From the NCBI GenBank assembly GCA_024346935.1, contig AP024878.1, positions 1 through 64,000 of the forward strand: 64,000 nucleotides of DNA, in the 5' to 3' direction. Below the pieces are notes generated by a model that made no database searches, was not told the origin of the DNA, and worked only from the letters and a program-made list of their open reading frames with translations. The DNA is from Vibrio inusitatus. Lineage in GTDB: Bacteria; Pseudomonadota; Gammaproteobacteria; Enterobacterales; Vibrionaceae. Positions 22,380-35,424 of the stretch are shown in pieces (positions within the stretch are counted from its first letter, which is position 1; each line of letters opens with the position of its first letter). Both the position numbers and the translations under genes were made by a program.

Positions 22380-23837
22380 ATGCAGTTTCGTTCCATTATT
22401 CGAATAGTAGGTCTGCTACTTGCGCTGTTTAGCGTATCTATGTTGGCACCTGCAGGGGTTGCTCTAATTTACCGAGATGGTGCAGGTGTGCCCTTCGTGG
22501 TGACCTTTATCATTTTGTTGATATGTGGTTTTGCCTGCTGGTTTCCCAATCGGCATCATAAGCGAGATTTAAAAGCGCGCGATGGCTTCCTTATCGTTGT
22601 TTTGTTTTGGACGGTTATCGGAAGCGCAGGTTCGTTACCTTTTCTCGTTATCGACAATGCCGCTGTAAGTGTTGCCGATGCTTTCTTTGAATCCTTCTCT
22701 GCATTAACTACGACTGGCGCCACCGTAATTGTTGGGTTAGATGAATTACCCAAGGCGATGCTTTTTTATCGACAGTTTCTACAGTGGTTTGGGGGGATGG
22801 GGATCATTGTATTGGCGGTGGCTATACTGCCCGTTTTAGGTATCGGTGGTATGCAGCTCTATCGTGCAGAAATACCAGGGCCAGTTAAAGACAGCAAAAT
22901 GACGCCTAGAATTGCAGAAACAGCTAAGGCGCTTTGGTACATCTACCTGAGCTTAACGGTAGCATGTGCTATTGCATTTTGGATGGCCGGTATGACTTTC
23001 TTTGATGCGGTTGGGCATAGTTTTTCTACCATCGCGATAGGAGGGTTCTCTACTCACGATGCAAGCATGGCTTACTTCGATAGCTATGCGGTGAATATGA
23101 TCACCGTAGTTTTCTTACTTATTTCTGCGTGTAACTACTCTTTGCACTTCGCAGCATTTGCCTCCGGTGGAATCCACCCTAAATACTATTTAAGAGACCC
23201 TGAATTTAGAGCCTTTATAGGTGTTCAGGTCATTCTGTTTGCTATTTGTTTCTTGGTGCTACTTAATCATCATAGTTATGACACCTACTATGAAGCGTTT
23301 GACCAGGCTTTGTTCCAGAGCGTGTCCATCTCCACGACAGCCGGATTTACTACTACGGGTTTTGCCGAGTGGCCACTGTTCTTACCTGTGCTTTTACTCT
23401 TCTCTTCTTTTATAGGCGGGTGTGCGGGTTCAACGGGTGGTGGTATGAAGGTAATCCGAGTACTGCTATTAACGTTGCAAGGATTTCGTGAACTAAAGCG
23501 TCTTGTTCACCCTAGAGCCGTATTTACGATCAAACTGGGTAATAAAGCGCTCTCATCGAGAGTCATTGATGCCGTCTGGGGCTTCTTCTCAGCGTATGCG
23601 CTGGTATTCGTTATTTGTATGCTGGCATTGATTGCAACGGGTATGGACGAATTGACCGCATTCTCGGCTGTAGCTTCAACATTAAACAACTTAGGCCCGG
23701 GTCTAGGTGAAGTATCTCTGCATTACGGTGATATAAGTGACTCTGCGAAATGGGTCTTGGTTGTCTCTATGTTGTTTGGTCGACTAGAGGTCTTCACACT
23801 ATTGATCCTATTTACTCCTGCATTTTGGAAAAGTTAA
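22380..23837 (+). CDS. trkH: Trk system potassium uptake protein TrkH
   Basis: Inner-membrane K+ channel subunit of 485 residues that works with the NAD-binding regulator TrkA (not in this window). About ten membrane helices form four M1-P-M2 repeats with selectivity-filter segments such as SALTTTGATV, FSTIAIGGFSTHD, ISTTAGFTTTGF and STLNNLGPGLG. It lies within the conserved yigZ-trkH-hemG-rrn block. Confidence 0.97.
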   Translation: MQFRSIIRIVGLLLALFSVSMLAPAGVALIYRDGAGVPFVVTFIILLICGFACWFPNRHHKRDLKARDGFLIVVLFWTVIGSAGSLPFLVIDNAAVSVADAFFESFSALTTTGATVIVGLDELPKAMLFYRQFLQWFGGMGIIVLAVAILPVLGIGGMQLYRAEIPGPVKDSKMTPRIAETAKALWYIYLSLTVACAIAFWMAGMTFFDAVGHSFSTIAIGGFSTHDASMAYFDSYAVNMITVVFLLISACNYSLHFAAFASGGIHPKYYLRDPEFRAFIGVQVILFAICFLVLLNHHSYDTYYEAFDQALFQSVSISTTAGFTTTGFAEWPLFLPVLLLFSSFIGGCAGSTGGGMKVIRVLLLTLQGFRELKRLVHPRAVFTIKLGNKALSSRVIDAVWGFFSAYALVFVICMLALIATGMDELTAFSAVASTLNNLGPGLGEVSLHYGDISDSAKWVLVVSMLFGRLEVFTLLILFTPAFWKS

Positions 23838-23848
23838 AGGAAGAATCA

Positions 23849-24385
23849 TTGAAAAAGGCAGCATTGTTGTATTCCACCTGCGATGGACAGACTCGTAAGA
23901 TATCCGCTCATATAGAGGGTGAACTAGAAGGGTTTGAATGCGAGTCTTTTGATCTAGCCTCGATAGATACCTTGGATTTACTCAAGTTTGACCGTGTAGT
24001 GATTGGTGCTTCTATACGTTATGGGCACTTGAACAAGAAACTGTACCAATTCATTCAAAAGCACTTAGTACAATTAGAGCAGGTGAATGCCGCTTTCTTC
24101 TGTGTGAACCTAACTGCGAGAAAGGAAGACCAAGGTAAAGATACTCCAGAGGGGAGTGCGTACATTAAAACCTTCCTAAAGAAATCACCATGGGAGCCCA
24201 AGCTAATAGGAGTCTTTGCTGGAGCTCTACGTTATCCACGCTATAACTTCTTCGACAAATTTATGATTCGCTTCATTATGTCTATGACGGGTGGAGAAAC
24301 AGATACAACTAAAGAAGTTGAGTATACCAACTGGAAAAAAGTCTCTTTATTCACGAAAAAAGTAGCAGAAATGGACAGTAAATAG
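23849..24385 (+). CDS. hemG: Menaquinone-dependent protoporphyrinogen IX dehydrogenase HemG
   Basis: A 178-residue flavodoxin-like FMN enzyme that oxidises protoporphyrinogen IX to protoporphyrin IX in haem synthesis, passing electrons to the quinone pool. Motifs are LLYSTCDGQTRKIS (FMN phosphate loop), DRVVIGASIRYGHLNKK and GALRYPRYNFFDKFMIRFIM. The frame is open into trkH, but the start is best placed at TTG 23849, preceded by AAAGGAAG. That gives the E. coli-like N-terminus and only 11 bases after the trkH stop. Confidence 0.95.
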   Translation: MKKAALLYSTCDGQTRKISAHIEGELEGFECESFDLASIDTLDLLKFDRVVIGASIRYGHLNKKLYQFIQKHLVQLEQVNAAFFCVNLTARKEDQGKDTPEGSAYIKTFLKKSPWEPKLIGVFAGALRYPRYNFFDKFMIRFIMSMTGGETDTTKEVEYTNWKKVSLFTKKVAEMDSK

Positions 24386-24455
24386 TCACTTTTGACCTTT
24401 GGTGATGCAAAATTAGCCGAACGACAATAAATTCAAAAAAAACGTCAAAAAAGGC

Positions 24456-24483
24456 TTGCCAATGTGACTCAGCTCTCTATAAT
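24456..24483 (+). promoter_or_regulatory. rrn promoter P1 (first operon)
   Basis: TTGCCA, a 16-base spacer and TATAAT, followed by a GC-rich discriminator (GCGCCTC), typical of growth-rate-controlled rRNA promoters. The AT-rich run upstream (AAAAAAAACGTCAAAAAA) is UP-element-like. Confidence 0.88.
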
Positions 24484-24592
24484 GCGCCTCACTGACACGG
24501 CAATGGCGACAACGCTTCGCAGTGTTTCAGTAGGCTAAGTAGCTGAATCATTTGAGTTTAACTTCTCTTCGAAAATAAATTCAAAAAAGTGT

Positions 24593-24620
24593 TTGACACT
24601 GAGATTCAAATCGCTAGAAT
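24593..24620 (+). promoter_or_regulatory. rrn promoter P2 (first operon)
   Basis: TTGACA, 16 bases, TAGAAT, then GGCCGTCC. This is the second of the tandem promoters, about 137 bases after P1. Confidence 0.88.
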
Positions 24621-24655
24621 GGCCGTCCGCTTGAGAGGTAAGCCTCGAAAGCAAC

Positions 24656-24670
24656 GCTCTTTAACAATTT
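24656..24670 (+). promoter_or_regulatory. rrn antitermination boxA in 16S leader
   Basis: GCTCTTTAACAATTT is the standard boxA read by the Nus/SuhB antitermination complex. The leader from here to the 16S start is identical in both operons of the window. Confidence 0.85.
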
Positions 24671-24884
24671 AAACCTATCAATCTGTGTGGGCACTCGTTG
24701 ATGATAATCGAAAAGATTTATCAATGAACTGAGTGACCAATACAATGATTTTTAATCATTGGCACAGTCAATTCATTATCGTTCTGTTGGAACGATAATA
24801 GCTTTAAAATTACTTCTTACTTTCGAGTAAGGAACAGTTTTGAAGTCAGTATTCATTGAGCCGGTCGAAAGACCAAAAAAACTT

Positions 24885-26437
<1,553 letters not shown>

Positions 26438-26563
26438 TACGATGATTACTCACGATGAGTGTCCACACAGATTGATATGGTTTAGAAAGTAAAGAGATTT
26501 GAAGCACCTCCCAAGGTGCTTCGACAGTTTATGTTTACTCTTCGGAGTGAAGATAAATCTAGT

Positions 26564-26639
26564 GTCCCGTTCGTCTAGAGGCCTAGGACACCGCCCTTTC
26601 ACGGCGGTAACAGGGGTTCGACTCCCCTACGGGATACCA
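26564..26639 (+). tRNA. tRNA-Glu (anticodon TTC)
   Basis: A 76-base cloverleaf including encoded CCA. Anticodon stem CCGCC/GGCGG around loop CTTTCAC, T-arm GGTTCGA. Acceptor GTCCCGT/ACGGGAT has a G1-U72 wobble. First spacer tRNA of this rrn operon. Confidence 0.97.
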
Positions 26640-26641
26640 TT

Positions 26642-26717
26642 GGGTCGTTAGCTCAGCTGGTAGAGCAGTTGACTTTTAATCAATTGGTCGCAGGTTCGAA
26701 TCCTGCACGACCCACCA
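26642..26717 (+). tRNA. tRNA-Lys (anticodon TTT)
   Basis: A 76-base cloverleaf with CCA. Anticodon stem GTTGA/TCAAT around loop CTTTTAA, acceptor GGGTCGT/ACGACCC. It begins 2 bases after tRNA-Glu. Confidence 0.97.
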
Positions 26718-26761
26718 TTTCCTCCCCACAGAGGAAGCTGTGAATAACAGCAAAACAATGT

Positions 26762-26837
26762 GGGCGATTAGCTCAGTTGGGAGAGCACCTCCCTTACAAG
26801 GAGGGGGTCACTGGTTCGAGCCCGGTATCGCCCACCA
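26762..26837 (+). tRNA. tRNA-Val (anticodon TAC)
   Basis: A 76-base cloverleaf with CCA. Anticodon arm CCTCC-CTTACAA-GGAGG, acceptor GGGCGAT/ATCGCCC. Third spacer tRNA of the first operon. Confidence 0.97.
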
Positions 26838-27177
26838 TCTTTAAGCATATTTCTTCTAGAAATAAAGAAGTTAGTGTGTTTAAAAATGGTTCATTTGTTT
26901 GAATCTCGCTCTTTAACAATTTGGAAAGCTGACGAACAACAATGTGATTTCATTGTTGTTCAAATTTAAAAGTTCTCAAATCCTATGTCTTTATGATGTA
27001 GGTACCAACACACATTCAAGTGTTCTTGGGAATGTACTCTTGCCAGAGTGCATTCAAATTTGAGTCCGGCAAAATCGAATGTTATCTCGCTCATAATAAA
27101 GAGATAACGCACCTTGGAAACGTCATACTACGCTGTAGCAAGCGTATTGCGTTAAGCAAGACCCTTTGGGGTTGTAT
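26838..27177 (+). other. 16S-23S spacer with boxA and 23S processing stem
   Basis: This stretch holds no gene. It carries a second boxA (GCTCTTTAACAATTT at 26908-26922) and the 5' arm of the 23S processing stem (CAAGACCCTTTGGGGTTGTATGG region), which pairs with sequence after the 23S end. From about 26940 on it nearly matches the second operon's spacer. Confidence 0.8.
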
Positions 27178-30067
<2,890 letters not shown>

Positions 30068-30157
30068 ACAACACCCAAGGGGTTTTGTGGACTCGAAGTA
30101 AGAACTTTGAATGTGTATTAAGAACTTTTAGATATTAGCTTTCCGAATTTTAAAATT

Positions 30158-30277
30158 TGCTTGGCGACCATAGCATTGTGGACCCACCTGATTCCATGCC
30201 GAACTCAGAAGTGAAACATAATAGCGCCGATGGTAGTGTGGGGTTTCCCCATGTGAGAGTAGGACATCGCCAGGCTT
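30158..30277 (+). rRNA. rrf: 5S ribosomal RNA (first operon)
   Basis: About 120 bases beginning TGCTTGGCGACC and ending TCGCCAGGCT, which form helix I. The conserved core ATGCCGAACTCAGAAGTGAA is present. Confidence 0.96.
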
Positions 30278-30357
30278 TAAATACGTTTTTAGATTTATTA
30301 ATCTGAAAACAAAAGCTAGACAAGGCATTAATAAGACCTTAACTAGTAACAATTTGT

Positions 30358-30448
30358 GGAGAGATGGCTGAGTGGTCGAAAGCACCGGTCTTGAAAACCG
30401 GCAACCGTTAATAGCGGTTCTAGGGTTCAAATCCCTATCTCTCCGCCA
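30358..30448 (+). tRNA. tRNA-Ser (anticodon TGA)
   Basis: A 91-base class II tRNA with long variable arm and encoded CCA. Anticodon stem CCGGT/ACCGG around CTTGAAA, acceptor GGAGAGA/TCTCTCC. It is the distal tRNA of the rrn operon, directly before the operon terminator. Confidence 0.96.
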
Positions 30449-30454
30449 CATTGC

Positions 30455-30487
30455 AAAAAACCGCTGACAAGTCAGCGGTTTTTTTGT
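30455..30487 (+). terminator. Terminator of the first rrn operon
   Basis: AAAAAACCGCTGAC, AA, GTCAGCGGTTTTTTT: a strong GC stem with T-run, 7 bases after tRNA-Ser. Confidence 0.95.
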
Positions 30488-30676
30488 ATCTGTAGTATTT
30501 CTATTCCTCCTATACCAACCCCAAAATCATTTGCTGTTATTTTCTGCAATCTAAACTTTTACACGATATCCGATGCATATGTTTGCTATGCTATCGATCT
30601 ATATCACAAAAAGGCACCGTTACGTGACAGGTGTAACTTTTGAAATGTAAGCTATTTTACTGAGGAGAAGTAAGGG

Positions 30677-31060
30677 ATGGGACAGCTAGCAACCCTTGGA
30701 TTTATCGCAATTGGTGGCGCTTTTGGTGCCTGTTCGCGATATTTGATTTCTGAACTGTGTGTCATACTTCTGGGACGTGGTTTTCCGTATGGTACGTTGA
30801 CTGTCAATATTGTAGGTTCATTTATCATGGGAGCACTTATTGCCCTATTTGAAAATGAAGTGATTGCTGTTGATCCTTGGCGTCAAATCATCGGTCTTGG
30901 CTTCTTGGGAGCATTAACGACCTTTTCTACCTTCTCAATGGATAATGTCCTTATGTTCCAACAAGGGGACTACTGGAAGGCAGGTTTAAATATTGTACTC
31001 AATGTTGTATTTAGTATCTCTGCTGCAATGATTGGATTCCATTTAGTATTCAAAAATTAA
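30677..31060 (+). CDS. crcB: Fluoride exporter CrcB/FluC
   Basis: A 127-residue dual-topology membrane protein that exports fluoride as a dimer. Four hydrophobic helices are visible, with GGAFGACSRYLISE, TLTVNIVGSFIMGAL and LGALTTFSTFSMD, the family's pore-lining motifs. A GGAG ribosome site precedes the ATG. No fluoride riboswitch consensus is recognisable in the 190 bases upstream. A crcB gene next to a thiamine operon is the arrangement I recall in V. cholerae. Confidence 0.95.
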   Translation: MGQLATLGFIAIGGAFGACSRYLISELCVILLGRGFPYGTLTVNIVGSFIMGALIALFENEVIAVDPWRQIIGLGFLGALTTFSTFSMDNVLMFQQGDYWKAGLNIVLNVVFSISAAMIGFHLVFKN

Positions 31061-31070
31061 CATGTCTGCT

Positions 31071-31097
31071 TTGTTCTTCTCGTAGTTTATATATAAT
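31071..31097 (+). promoter_or_regulatory. Promoter of the thiamine operon
   Basis: TTGTTC (31071-31076), 15 bases, TATAAT (31092-31097). Transcription would start near 31103, at the beginning of the TPP aptamer. Confidence 0.65.
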
Positions 31098-31104
31098 GGG
31101 ACTG

Positions 31105-31201
31105 CTTGTCGGAGTGCTGAAGTGTTAATCACAAGATGCTGAGACCGTGAATACGGAATTCGTTGAACCTGATACAGGATAATACCTGCGAAGGAAACAA
31201 G
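31105..31201 (+). promoter_or_regulatory. TPP riboswitch (THI element)
   Basis: Contains the aptamer's conserved segments: GGAGTGCT, GCTGAGACC, TTGAACCTGATACAGGATAA and TGCGAAGGAAAC. P1 is CTTGT (31105-31109) with ACAAG (31197-31201). It should repress the operon when thiamine pyrophosphate is plentiful. Confidence 0.96.
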
Positions 31202-31253
31202 GTGGTCATTTCGAAAAGCTATTGGGTTTTTACCTGATACTTGCACCATCAAA

Positions 31254-31288
31254 CTATCCGACAAGCTGTGTTTTTTACAGAAGGATAG
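31254..31288 (+). promoter_or_regulatory. Shine-Dalgarno-sequestering hairpin of the TPP switch
   Basis: CTATCC (31254-31259) pairs with GGATAG (31283-31288), and inside it CTGT with ACAG. The outer 3' strand overlaps the AAGGATAG ribosome site of thiE. With no T-run after it, this looks like a translational expression platform. Confidence 0.65.
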
Positions 31289-31292
31289 GGCG

Positions 31293-32465
31293 ATGAATTC
31301 CCCGCTAAATAGTTTTATACAATCCCCAACGATAACACCTGCTTTTGAAAAAGCGTTTTCACTTGTTGTAAGCAAGGCTATTACAGCGGGCTTTAGCAAT
31401 GTGATTACTGCGATCTCTGGTGGGGATAGCTACGTTGTCGCCACTCCAAATCAAACATTTAAGCTTGTTGCTGATAACAATGATGAACAACAGTTTTCTG
31501 CGACTATCGTCGATTCAGACAACCACCAAATTGCCTCCCTTGTAGTTCTTCATACTAAAGGGCAGGACTCAATCACTTTTAGTGGTGCTAGTTCCTTTGA
31601 GTGGGCATATAAACCTGAAGACTATCCAACCTGCAGTGATAGCTATGTAGCATGGCTTCTTATCGCTTTGTCTTTAGAATTCACTATTGAAGATGCCGCG
31701 CTTATTGCGAGGAGTGCCCAGCATGTTTCATGTGAAACATGGCCCAACCATATTAAGTTCTTTCCTCAATTAACAGCGCGCCATCATCAAGTTGTGACGA
31801 GAAAATCGACTCGATGCTATGGTTTGTATCCTGTGCTTGATAACCTTGAACTAGTCGATGAAGTCTCTAAAAGCGACGTAAACATTTTACAGCTGAGAAT
31901 CAAAGACAAGTCTAATGATGCAGTATCCGAAGATATCAGACGTGCAATTCAGATCGGAAGAGAACGAGGAGTGGATGTTGTCATTAATGATTACTGGGAG
32001 CTAGCTCTAGAGCATGGAGCTTCTTGCATTCATTTAGGACAAGAGGACTTAGCGAAGTTAGCTGATAGTCGCCTTTTGAGCAGCGAAACTGGCTTAGGGA
32101 TATCGACGCATGGCTACTATGAAATTATCAATGCGTTGCAGTACAAGCCTTCCTATTTGGCATTGGGACACATATTTCCGACTACTACGAAAGAAATGCC
32201 ATCTTCACCACAAGGCCTAATCAAGCTCAACTTATACCAAGCTCTCATTACTTCTATTGGTGAACAACGTGGAGACATACTCCCTTCTGTTGCGATTGGC
32301 GGTATAGACCTAGAGCGAGCTCCGTTAGTTATTCAATCAGGTGTAACGAGTGTGGCTGTGGTTAGAGCAGTAACCCAAGCGCACGACAAACATGAAGTAG
32401 TAAAAAAATTCCAACAGTTATTTGAACAAAAGCATCAATTCGAAGAGGCAACTCATGTTGTCTGA
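31293..32465 (+). CDS. thiE: Thiamine-phosphate synthase ThiE with N-terminal extension
   Basis: Joins HMP-pyrophosphate and thiazole phosphate to give thiamine monophosphate. Residues about 173-385 are the TIM-barrel ThiE domain: ILQLRIKDK, VINDYWELALEHGASCIHLGQEDL, GISTHG, ALGHIFPTTTKEMPSSPQGL and VAIGGIDLERA. Ahead of it are about 170 residues not found in the standard enzyme of about 210; the end of this part (LLIALSLEFTIEDAALIARSAQHV) resembles the C-terminal helix of ThiD-like kinases, so it may be a decayed ThiD domain. It is the first gene after the riboswitch; thiC, normally there, is missing. Confidence 0.9.
   Translation: MNSPLNSFIQSPTITPAFEKAFSLVVSKAITAGFSNVITAISGGDSYVVATPNQTFKLVADNNDEQQFSATIVDSDNHQIASLVVLHTKGQDSITFSGASSFEWAYKPEDYPTCSDSYVAWLLIALSLEFTIEDAALIARSAQHVSCETWPNHIKFFPQLTARHHQVVTRKSTRCYGLYPVLDNLELVDEVSKSDVNILQLRIKDKSNDAVSEDIRRAIQIGRERGVDVVINDYWELALEHGASCIHLGQEDLAKLADSRLLSSETGLGISTHGYYEIINALQYKPSYLALGHIFPTTTKEMPSSPQGLIKLNLYQALITSIGEQRGDILPSVAIGGIDLERAPLVIQSGVTSVAVVRAVTQAHDKHEVVKKFQQLFEQKHQFEEATHVV
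31724..31739. promoter_or_regulatory. parS-like ParB-binding site inside thiE
   Basis: TGTTTCATGTGAAACA differs from the parS consensus TGTTTCACGTGAAACA at one base of 16 and is almost a perfect palindrome. It lies in codons around residues 144-149 of ThiE, in the non-catalytic extension. Confidence 0.65.
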
Positions 32466-33216
32466 TCAAGAGTTTTTGCGCTATCAACGTCAGATTATGC
32501 TGCCTGAACTGGGTGAGAATGGGCAGCGATTATTGCTCGACGCTAAGGTGCTTATTGTTGGGTGTGGTGGTTTAGGCAGTGCTGTAGCGTTGCAACTTGC
32601 CGGCGCAGGCATTGGTAAACTAGTTCTTTGTGATGATGATAGTGTTGAGTTAAGCAATTTGCATCGTCAACTAAGTTACAGAGAGTCGGACCTTGGCCAA
32701 GCAAAGACAGCTGCCCTAGCGGGGCAGATTAAACAACTCAATCCATCGATTAGTACACGTAGCGTAAACAGACGCATGTCCTTAGATTTGCTGAAGATCG
32801 AAATCAGTTTAGCTGATCTCGTTATCGACTGTAGTGACAACTTCCCTACTAGACAAGATATTAATCGGGCCTGTACGGCGAGTCATACCCCGTTAGTGTC
32901 GGGTGCGGCAATTGGATGGGATGGCCAAGTTGCTTACTTTGATGGTCAGCAAAATAGCGCTTGTTATCACTGTTTATATCCGTTCAATGAATCCAATCAA
33001 GCGACCAAATGCAGCGAAGCCGGTGTAATGGGGCCGAGTGTCAATATGATTGGAAGCCTTCAATCTATGCTCGCAATAAGAGCAATTGCAGAGCCAACAA
33101 CACTAACCACCGGTGAATTGATTGTGTTCAACGGGAGAGAGATGAGTCATCAAAAGTTTATGATTGAGAAAGATGAAAGTTGCGCGGTATGTAGTGAGGG
33201 AAACAACAATGAATGA
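32455..33216 (+). CDS. thiF: ThiS adenylyltransferase ThiF
   Basis: E1-like enzyme of 253 residues that adenylates the ThiS C-terminus so it can receive sulfur. Motifs: LSDQEFLRYQRQIMLPELG, nucleotide-binding VLIVGCGGLGSAVALQLAGAG, a zinc-binding pair (CYHCLYP, and CAVC near the end), and DCSDNFPTRQDIN. The frame is open 11 codons further upstream, but the ATG at 32455 gives the family N-terminus and an 11-base overlap with thiE, as expected in a coupled operon. Confidence 0.95.
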   Translation: MLSDQEFLRYQRQIMLPELGENGQRLLLDAKVLIVGCGGLGSAVALQLAGAGIGKLVLCDDDSVELSNLHRQLSYRESDLGQAKTAALAGQIKQLNPSISTRSVNRRMSLDLLKIEISLADLVIDCSDNFPTRQDINRACTASHTPLVSGAAIGWDGQVAYFDGQQNSACYHCLYPFNESNQATKCSEAGVMGPSVNMIGSLQSMLAIRAIAEPTTLTTGELIVFNGREMSHQKFMIEKDESCAVCSEGNNNE

Positions 33217-33418
33217 AGTAATGGTAACTATAAACGACAAGCCGACCAATATTGGTATGGAGTCTAAACTTATTGACGTTTTAAATAAGCAAGGTATCCC
33301 TTCAGAGGGTTGTGCTATTGCGGTAAACAACAAGGTGGTTCCTAAATCAAAGTGGAACACCATTGAATTACAAAAGGGTGACACACTTTCTGTGTTCCGC
33401 GCGATAGCTGGAGGTTAA
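33209..33418 (+). CDS. thiS: Sulfur carrier protein ThiS
   Basis: A 69-residue ubiquitin-like sulfur carrier for thiazole formation. It ends SVFRAIAGG, the Gly-Gly tail that becomes a thiocarboxylate. The start at 33209 overlaps the thiF stop by 8 bases (ATGAATGA), indicating coupling. Longer in-frame starts would lie inside thiF and are not needed. Confidence 0.96.
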   Translation: MNEVMVTINDKPTNIGMESKLIDVLNKQGIPSEGCAIAVNNKVVPKSKWNTIELQKGDTLSVFRAIAGG

Positions 33419-33420
33419 TA

Positions 33421-34203
33421 ATGCTTAAAATTGCAAACAAGACATTTAAATCAAGACTGTTCACAGGTACTGGAAAATACGCTAATAACACGTTAATGGC
33501 ATCATCAATTGAAGCCTCTGAGTCCGAGTTAGTGACTATGGCACTAAAACGTGTCGATGTATTTGATCAGCAGGATGACATCTTGAAGCCCCTGAAAGAT
33601 CTTGGCGTTAATCTATTACCAAATACTTCGGGTGCAAAGAATGCAGAGGATGCAATCTTTGCAGCGCATCTTGCTAGAGAAGCCCTACAAACAAACTGGC
33701 TAAAATTGGAAATTCATCCGGATCCAAAGTATTTAATGCCAGATCCAATTGAGACATTAAAGGCTGCAGAGCAGTTGGTTAAAGATGGTTTTATAGTGTT
33801 GCCTTATTGTCATGCTGACCCTGTTTTATGTAAGCGATTAGAGGAAGTAGGTTGTGCCGCGGTTATGCCTCTAGGGGCGCCAATCGGCACCAATAAAGGA
33901 TTGGCTTCTATCGATTTCCTTAAGATTATTATTGAGCAAGCTAACGTTCCTGTTATTGTCGATGCAGGTATCGGCGCGCCCTCTCATGCAGCACAAGCCA
34001 TGGAACTTGGTGCAGATGCGGTATTGGTTAACACAGCAATGGCGACTGCAGGTGATCCAATTGCGATTAGTCGAGCATTTAAGTTAGCAGTTGAAGCTGG
34101 CAGGATGGCTTACGAAGCGGGCTTAGGTACACAGCAGTTAAATGCGGTAGCTTCTAGCCCTATGACGGCATTTTTAGATTCTCAGTACGAGGCTAAGTTA
34201 TGA
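33421..34203 (+). CDS. thiG: Thiazole synthase ThiG
   Basis: TIM-barrel enzyme of 260 residues that forms the thiazole from DXP, dehydroglycine and ThiS-thiocarboxylate. Motifs include [41 protein letters not shown] (with the Schiff-base lysine region), [14 protein letters not shown] and [20 protein letters not shown]. It starts 2 bases after thiS and overlaps thiH by 4. Confidence 0.98.
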   Translation: MLKIANKTFKSRLFTGTGKYANNTLMASSIEASESELVTMALKRVDVFDQQDDILKPLKDLGVNLLPNTSGAKNAEDAIFAAHLAREALQTNWLKLEIHPDPKYLMPDPIETLKAAEQLVKDGFIVLPYCHADPVLCKRLEEVGCAAVMPLGAPIGTNKGLASIDFLKIIIEQANVPVIVDAGIGAPSHAAQAMELGADAVLVNTAMATAGDPIAISRAFKLAVEAGRMAYEAGLGTQQLNAVASSPMTAFLDSQYEAKL

Positions 34204-35312
34204 GTTTTGTAGATGTATTTAAATCTACAGACTGGAGTGAAAGCTACCTATCCATTATGTCTAAGACGGCCATGGATGTTGAAAAGGCGCTAAACAAGCC
34301 TAGGTTAGATATTGAGGATTTTAAGGCGTTAATCTCACCCGCAGCCGAGCCGTATTTAGAGTCTATGGCACAGCTTTCTTACCAGAAAACAAGGCAGCGA
34401 TTTGGCTCTACCGTGGGGCTGTATGTTCCTTTATATCTATCGAATCTCTGTTCAAACGATTGCACTTATTGTGGTTTTTCCATGAAGAATAAGATCAAGC
34501 GTAAGACGCTTAATCTAGACGAAATTGGTCTGGAAATCGATGCACTTAAACAAATGAAGTTTGATAGTGTATTGCTAGTGACGGGCGAGCATCAAACTAA
34601 AGTCGGGATGGACTATTTCCGACAGGTGCTTCCTAAAATTAAAAAGGACTTTAATTATCTTGCGATGGAAGTACAGCCTCTGGAGCAAGAGCAATATGCT
34701 GAGCTGAAGACCTTGGGCTTGGATGCTGTGATGGTTTATCAAGAAACCTATAACCCATCGACTTATGCCGAACATCATCTTAAAGGCTCGAAAACAGATT
34801 TTTACTATCGACTAGAAACACCAGATCGATTAGCAAAAGCGGGTATTGATAAGATTGGTATCGGTGCGCTTATTGGCTTAGATAATTGGCGGGTTGATAG
34901 TCTGTTTGTTGCCACTCACTTGGATTATCTAGAAAGAACCTACTGGAAGTCTCGCTACAGTATTTCTCTGCCTAGATTAAGGCCTTGTGAGGGTGGGGTG
35001 CAACCCAAATCAATATTGAATGATAAGCAGATGGTACAGCTTATTTGCGCGTACCGTATTTTCAATCAGCACGTTGATATTTCTCTTTCAACGAGAGAGT
35101 CAGCAAGCTTCAGAGATAATATTCTTCCACTAGGTGTGACGACAGTGTCAGCCGCATCTAAAACTCAACCGGGAGGATATGCTGTCGATACTGAAGAACT
35201 TGAGCAGTTTGAAATCTCGGATGAACGTTCCGCTTCAGAAGTAGAGCTGGCGATTCGAAATAGAGGACTAGAACCGGTGTGGAGAGACTGGACTTCGATT
35301 TACTCGGGATAA
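34200..35312 (+). CDS. thiH: Dehydroglycine synthase ThiH (radical SAM)
   Basis: Radical-SAM tyrosine lyase of 370 residues that supplies dehydroglycine to ThiG in proteobacteria. The [4Fe-4S] motif [10 protein letters not shown] is at about residues 90. [12 protein letters not shown] and the C-terminal [22 protein letters not shown] block are typical. The start overlaps thiG as ATGA. It ends the thi operon. Confidence 0.98.
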   Translation: MSFVDVFKSTDWSESYLSIMSKTAMDVEKALNKPRLDIEDFKALISPAAEPYLESMAQLSYQKTRQRFGSTVGLYVPLYLSNLCSNDCTYCGFSMKNKIKRKTLNLDEIGLEIDALKQMKFDSVLLVTGEHQTKVGMDYFRQVLPKIKKDFNYLAMEVQPLEQEQYAELKTLGLDAVMVYQETYNPSTYAEHHLKGSKTDFYYRLETPDRLAKAGIDKIGIGALIGLDNWRVDSLFVATHLDYLERTYWKSRYSISLPRLRPCEGGVQPKSILNDKQMVQLICAYRIFNQHVDISLSTRESASFRDNILPLGVTTVSAASKTQPGGYAVDTEELEQFEISDERSASEVELAIRNRGLEPVWRDWTSIYSG

Positions 35313-35319
35313 AGATTTC

Positions 35320-35352
35320 TAGATAGGTTCCTAAATAGGTTCCTAGATAGGT
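35320..35352 (+). repeat. Three short tandem repeats after thiH
   Basis: About 2.7 copies of a 12-base unit, TAGATAGGTTCC: TAGATAGGTTCC, TAAATAGGTTCC, TAGATAGGT. They sit directly before the parS site. No function is known to me. Confidence 0.7.
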
Positions 35353-35367
35353 GTTTCACGTGAAACC
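35352..35367. promoter_or_regulatory. parS centromere-like ParB site
   Basis: TGTTTCACGTGAAACC matches the chromosomal parS consensus at 15 of 16 bases and contains the full palindromic core GTTTCACGTGAAAC. It is intergenic and origin-proximal, where Vibrio chromosome I parS sites are expected. Confidence 0.85.
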
Positions 35368-35372
35368 AAATT

Positions 35373-35406
35373 AAAAAACCAGTGGCGATGCCACTGGTTT
35401 TTTGTT
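35373..35406. terminator. Terminator between thiH and the convergent peptidase gene
   Basis: AAAAAACCAGTGGC, GAT, GCCACTGGTTTTTTG. A-tract on one side and T-tract on the other let it work for both convergent transcripts. Confidence 0.93.
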
Positions 35407-35424
35407 TGTTACCCTTAAAGAATA

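Noticed and set aside
30488..30676. Fluoride riboswitch before crcB
   Set aside because: The conserved aptamer segments (GGnGAUGG..., CUGAUGACUCCUAC) are not present. Only a loose inverted repeat GTTAC/GTAAC was found.
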